Origin: Gossypium raimondii
Lineage: Eukaryota; Streptophyta; Magnoliopsida; Malvales; Malvaceae
Assembly: GCF_025698545.1 (NCBI RefSeq)
Contig: NC_068569.1
Location: forward strand, 806,001 to 870,000
DNA length: 64,000 nucleotides
Direction of reading: 5' to 3'
Position 1 is the stretch's first letter. Each line of letters opens with the position of its first letter. Shown one piece after another: positions 63,018 to 64,000 of the stretch. The position numbers were made by a program, and so were the translations under genes. The notes below the pieces were generated by a model that was not told the origin of the DNA, ran no database searches, and was given only the letters and a program-made list of their open reading frames with translations.

Positions 63018-64000
63018 AACTGATGCAAGAGAAAAAAAAAACCATAAATTATATAATTAAACTACATTCTATTAATGACAGCAACACTTAAGGCCAAAAA
63101 AGAAAAATAAGACGGCAACACTTGGGTCACCTGAATCCTAATACCCTCTTAATTACACAAGACAATAGAGTGAAAAGTGTGAAATATCTCTATAAGGTAG
63201 GCAAATCACATGAAAGCATATCAAGGAGAAGATTCATGCATGCATGCATGCATGCATGAATGTGGCTTTTGTGAAGACCAATAGTAACGTAAGAAGCGAT
63301 GATACAACTACTTGATGAAAGGGAGAATTAATTACCATAATCAAAACAATACATTTAACTGGTAATTTACAAGTAATAGTAGCATATACTAATACAAGAA
63401 GAACCGTCCAAACGAATTGAATAGAAAAGCCATATCATCAACACAACCAATAAAAACAACTTTTCAGATGAATGATACAACGCAGACTGAATCAAAAGAA
63501 GAATCCCAGAAATGTCTAAGGATTAAAAAAAGAAAAGCAAACCTACATTACTTTTTTCTTTAATTCTTTTTTTGTATATTGTAAACTAAGGTTGTTGAGA
63601 AAAATTTCGATTTGGAAGGAACTCAAAATGTTACAGAAAATTCCAGCATCAAACGAAGCATAGTATATTTTACTCACATTTTCATGAAAATGAAGCATAC
63701 AACCCCCAAATCAATGGTGAATAGGTTTCAGATCAATTTTAGGCGGTGGATTGTGGAAGCGAAAAGTTGTGAAGTTTTCTGTTCTCTCCTACACTCTCCT
63801 TCCTAAAGAAGAAAGCAAAAAAAAAAAAAAAAACTTTCTAAAAGATTTCGTTAAAATGAAAATGGTGTATTTATTTCTCAAAATATTTTTGTTATTTTTT
63901 TGGGGAAGGAAATTTTCTGAAGTTTTTCTTAACATGTCTTTCGCAGAGAAGATAGAGGGAGAGGGACCGAGGGAGAGCAAATTTCTGTAGGCGTCGGGGA
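63018..64000 (-). other. 5' UTR intron and leader of the boron exporter
   Basis: The ATG is preceded by an acceptor (cag|ttATG). A plausible donor (taG|GTTTGC on the minus strand) lies near 63543, so an intron of about 520 bases sits in the 5' UTR. The leader exon and promoter lie to the right and may run off the window. The intron holds a (CATG)n tract at 63237-63258. No other gene is seen. Confidence 0.55.
63237..63258. repeat. (CATG)n palindromic tract
   Basis: About six CATG units in the presumed 5' UTR intron of the boron exporter. It contains overlapping CATGCA (RY) motifs on both strands. Confidence 0.8.

Noticed and set aside
1-64000. tRNA or rRNA genes
   Set aside because: I looked for T-loop-like boxes by eye and found no convincing tRNA or rRNA. 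A tRNAscan-type search would be decisive and was not possible here.

Overview
This is a plant nuclear window, AT-rich with intron-rich genes, UTR introns, MITEs and gypsy-type LTR remnants. The proteins are clearly eudicot. The repeat style (an LTR ending in GGGTGTTACA, and MULE, hAT and Tourist-like MITEs) makes me think of Malvaceae, probably Gossypium. That last step is recall and inference, not something the sequence proves.

Layout, left to right. (1) 0-5.9 kb: an SGS3 gene (RNA silencing, + strand) lies between two copies of one dispersed repeat, each carrying a different small transposon. (2) 5.9-8.9 kb: a BRITTLE1-type mitochondrial/plastidial adenine nucleotide carrier (+). (3) 9.55-10.95 kb: a small Alba-domain protein (-). 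(4) 12.3-18.4 kb: a complete 14-exon primary-wall cellulose synthase of the CESA1 type (-), 1083 aa. (5) 19.1-33.9 kb: mostly gene-poor DNA with a 2-kb head-to-tail duplication, MITEs, one doubtful small ORF, and a RanBP2-type zinc-finger protein gene (-). (6) 33.9-37.5 kb: a dead LINE, a mosaic of gene fragments including a piece of that zinc-finger gene, and a foldback element. (7) 37.5-54.9 kb: one very large, intron-rich LRR receptor-like protein (RLP) gene (-). It is inflated by nested solo LTRs, a MULE-like MITE, an internal exon-module duplication and two head-to-tail duplications. (8) 59.7-63.0 kb: a complete 13-exon BOR4-type boron exporter (-), with a 5' UTR intron running toward the right edge.

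The strongest unexplained signal is a set of three head-to-tail duplications of about 2.0, 2.27 and 1.76 kb. Their copies differ almost only by single-base changes in homopolymer runs, plus garbling inside one hairpin-forming MITE. That pattern looks more like long-read or gap-filling assembly error than biology. Collapsing the two duplications in the RLP region gives one nearly intact RLP gene. The biologically real novelties are the duplicated three-exon module inside the RLP gene, where one copy is the empty site for a MULE insertion in the other, the nested solo LTRs in its intron, and the reciprocal empty sites in the repeats flanking SGS3. I saw no new multi-gene system. The genes are ordinary housekeeping, cell-wall, transport and immune-receptor genes, with no functional clustering that I can defend.
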